NCBI RefSeq assembly: GCF_025823185.1
Contig: NZ_JACKVK010000008.1
Location: 1,166,312 to 1,230,311 of the forward strand
DNA from: Mycobacterium yunnanensis
Lineage (GTDB): Bacteria; Actinomycetota; Actinomycetes; Mycobacteriales; Mycobacteriaceae
Direction: 5' to 3'
Length of the DNA stretch: 64,000 nucleotides
The notes beneath the pieces are model-generated. The model saw nothing but the letters and a program-made list of their open reading frames with translations, did no database searches and had not been told where the DNA came from. This document shows, piece by piece, positions 63,923-64,000 of this stretch (position 1 is its first letter; each line of letters starts with the position of its first letter). Both the position numbers and the translations under genes were made by a program.

Positions 63923-64000
63923 TTCGGGCCGCCCGCAGTGCCCGCCGCCGAACGTTTTGCCGGAGCACTCGTGACCTACCGGCATGACCCTCCGACACGA

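Noticed and set aside
63923..64000. Start of a further gene at the right edge
   Set aside because: A GTG near 63970 opens a frame but too few codons remain to recognise anything; the expected pmmA-type N-terminus is not visible.

Overview
The window looks like chromosome from a rapidly growing mycobacterium (Mycolicibacterium-like). It is GC-rich, uses many GTG starts and 4-bp start/stop overlaps, and its core genes follow the gene order known from M. tuberculosis Rv3285 to Rv3258c: accA3, a sufE-like gene, sseA, maf, accE5, accD5, birA, a PH-domain gene, gtrA, purK, purE, fadE25, a TIGR03089 gene, lcp1, rmlD, wbbL, manB, fbiB, fbiA, whiB2, an Rv3259-like gene and a DUF3499 gene. Species was not determined.

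Layout. 1-3.7 kb: a purine/urate catabolism operon on the minus strand (permease fused to an OHCU-decarboxylase-like domain, uraD, HIU hydrolase, uricase cut by the window edge) with a divergent MocA-like nucleotidyltransferase. 3.8-5.5 kb: an Lsr2-like DNA-binding protein, malate dehydrogenase and a small unknown protein. 5.6-13.7 kb: acyl-CoA carboxylase genes (accA3, accE5, accD5) with sulfur-transfer genes (sufE-like, sseA) and maf. A GDP-fucose pair (gmd, fcl) sits inside this block.

14.3-49.1 kb is the most unusual part: a roughly 35-kb surface or exopolysaccharide locus between accD5 and birA. It reads as two Wzx/Wzy modules. Module 1 (14.3-26.0 kb) has a GT4, two kinase-less Wzz-like proteins, an unknown exported protein, a Wzy-like polymerase, a GT2, a Wzx-like flippase, an FkbM methyltransferase, a second GT4, an exported glycoside hydrolase, a methyltransferase and a hexapeptide acyltransferase. 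Module 2 (26.2-49.1 kb) has a nucleotide-sugar dehydrogenase, an epimerase/dehydratase, three GT4s, a hexapeptide acyltransferase, a second flippase, a lipoprotein glycoside hydrolase, a second polymerase, a Wzz protein fused to a degenerate BY-kinase, five paralogous secreted or membrane-anchored lipase-family hydrolases interleaved with another Wzz and an SGNH esterase, a DUF218 protein, and one WcaJ-type initiating transferase. My inference is that the locus builds, polymerises, exports and remodels one or two decorated polysaccharides, probably acylated or O-acetylated, by a Wzx/Wzy route. No product is proven by sequence alone.

49.2-64 kb returns to core genes: biotin ligase, purine synthesis (purK, purE), fadE25, cell-wall linker genes (lcp1, rmlD, wbbL), mannose activation (manB), coenzyme F420 synthesis (fbiA, fbiB plus a Nudix gene) and the septation regulator whiB2. 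I saw no tRNA, rRNA, CRISPR array or insertion sequence.
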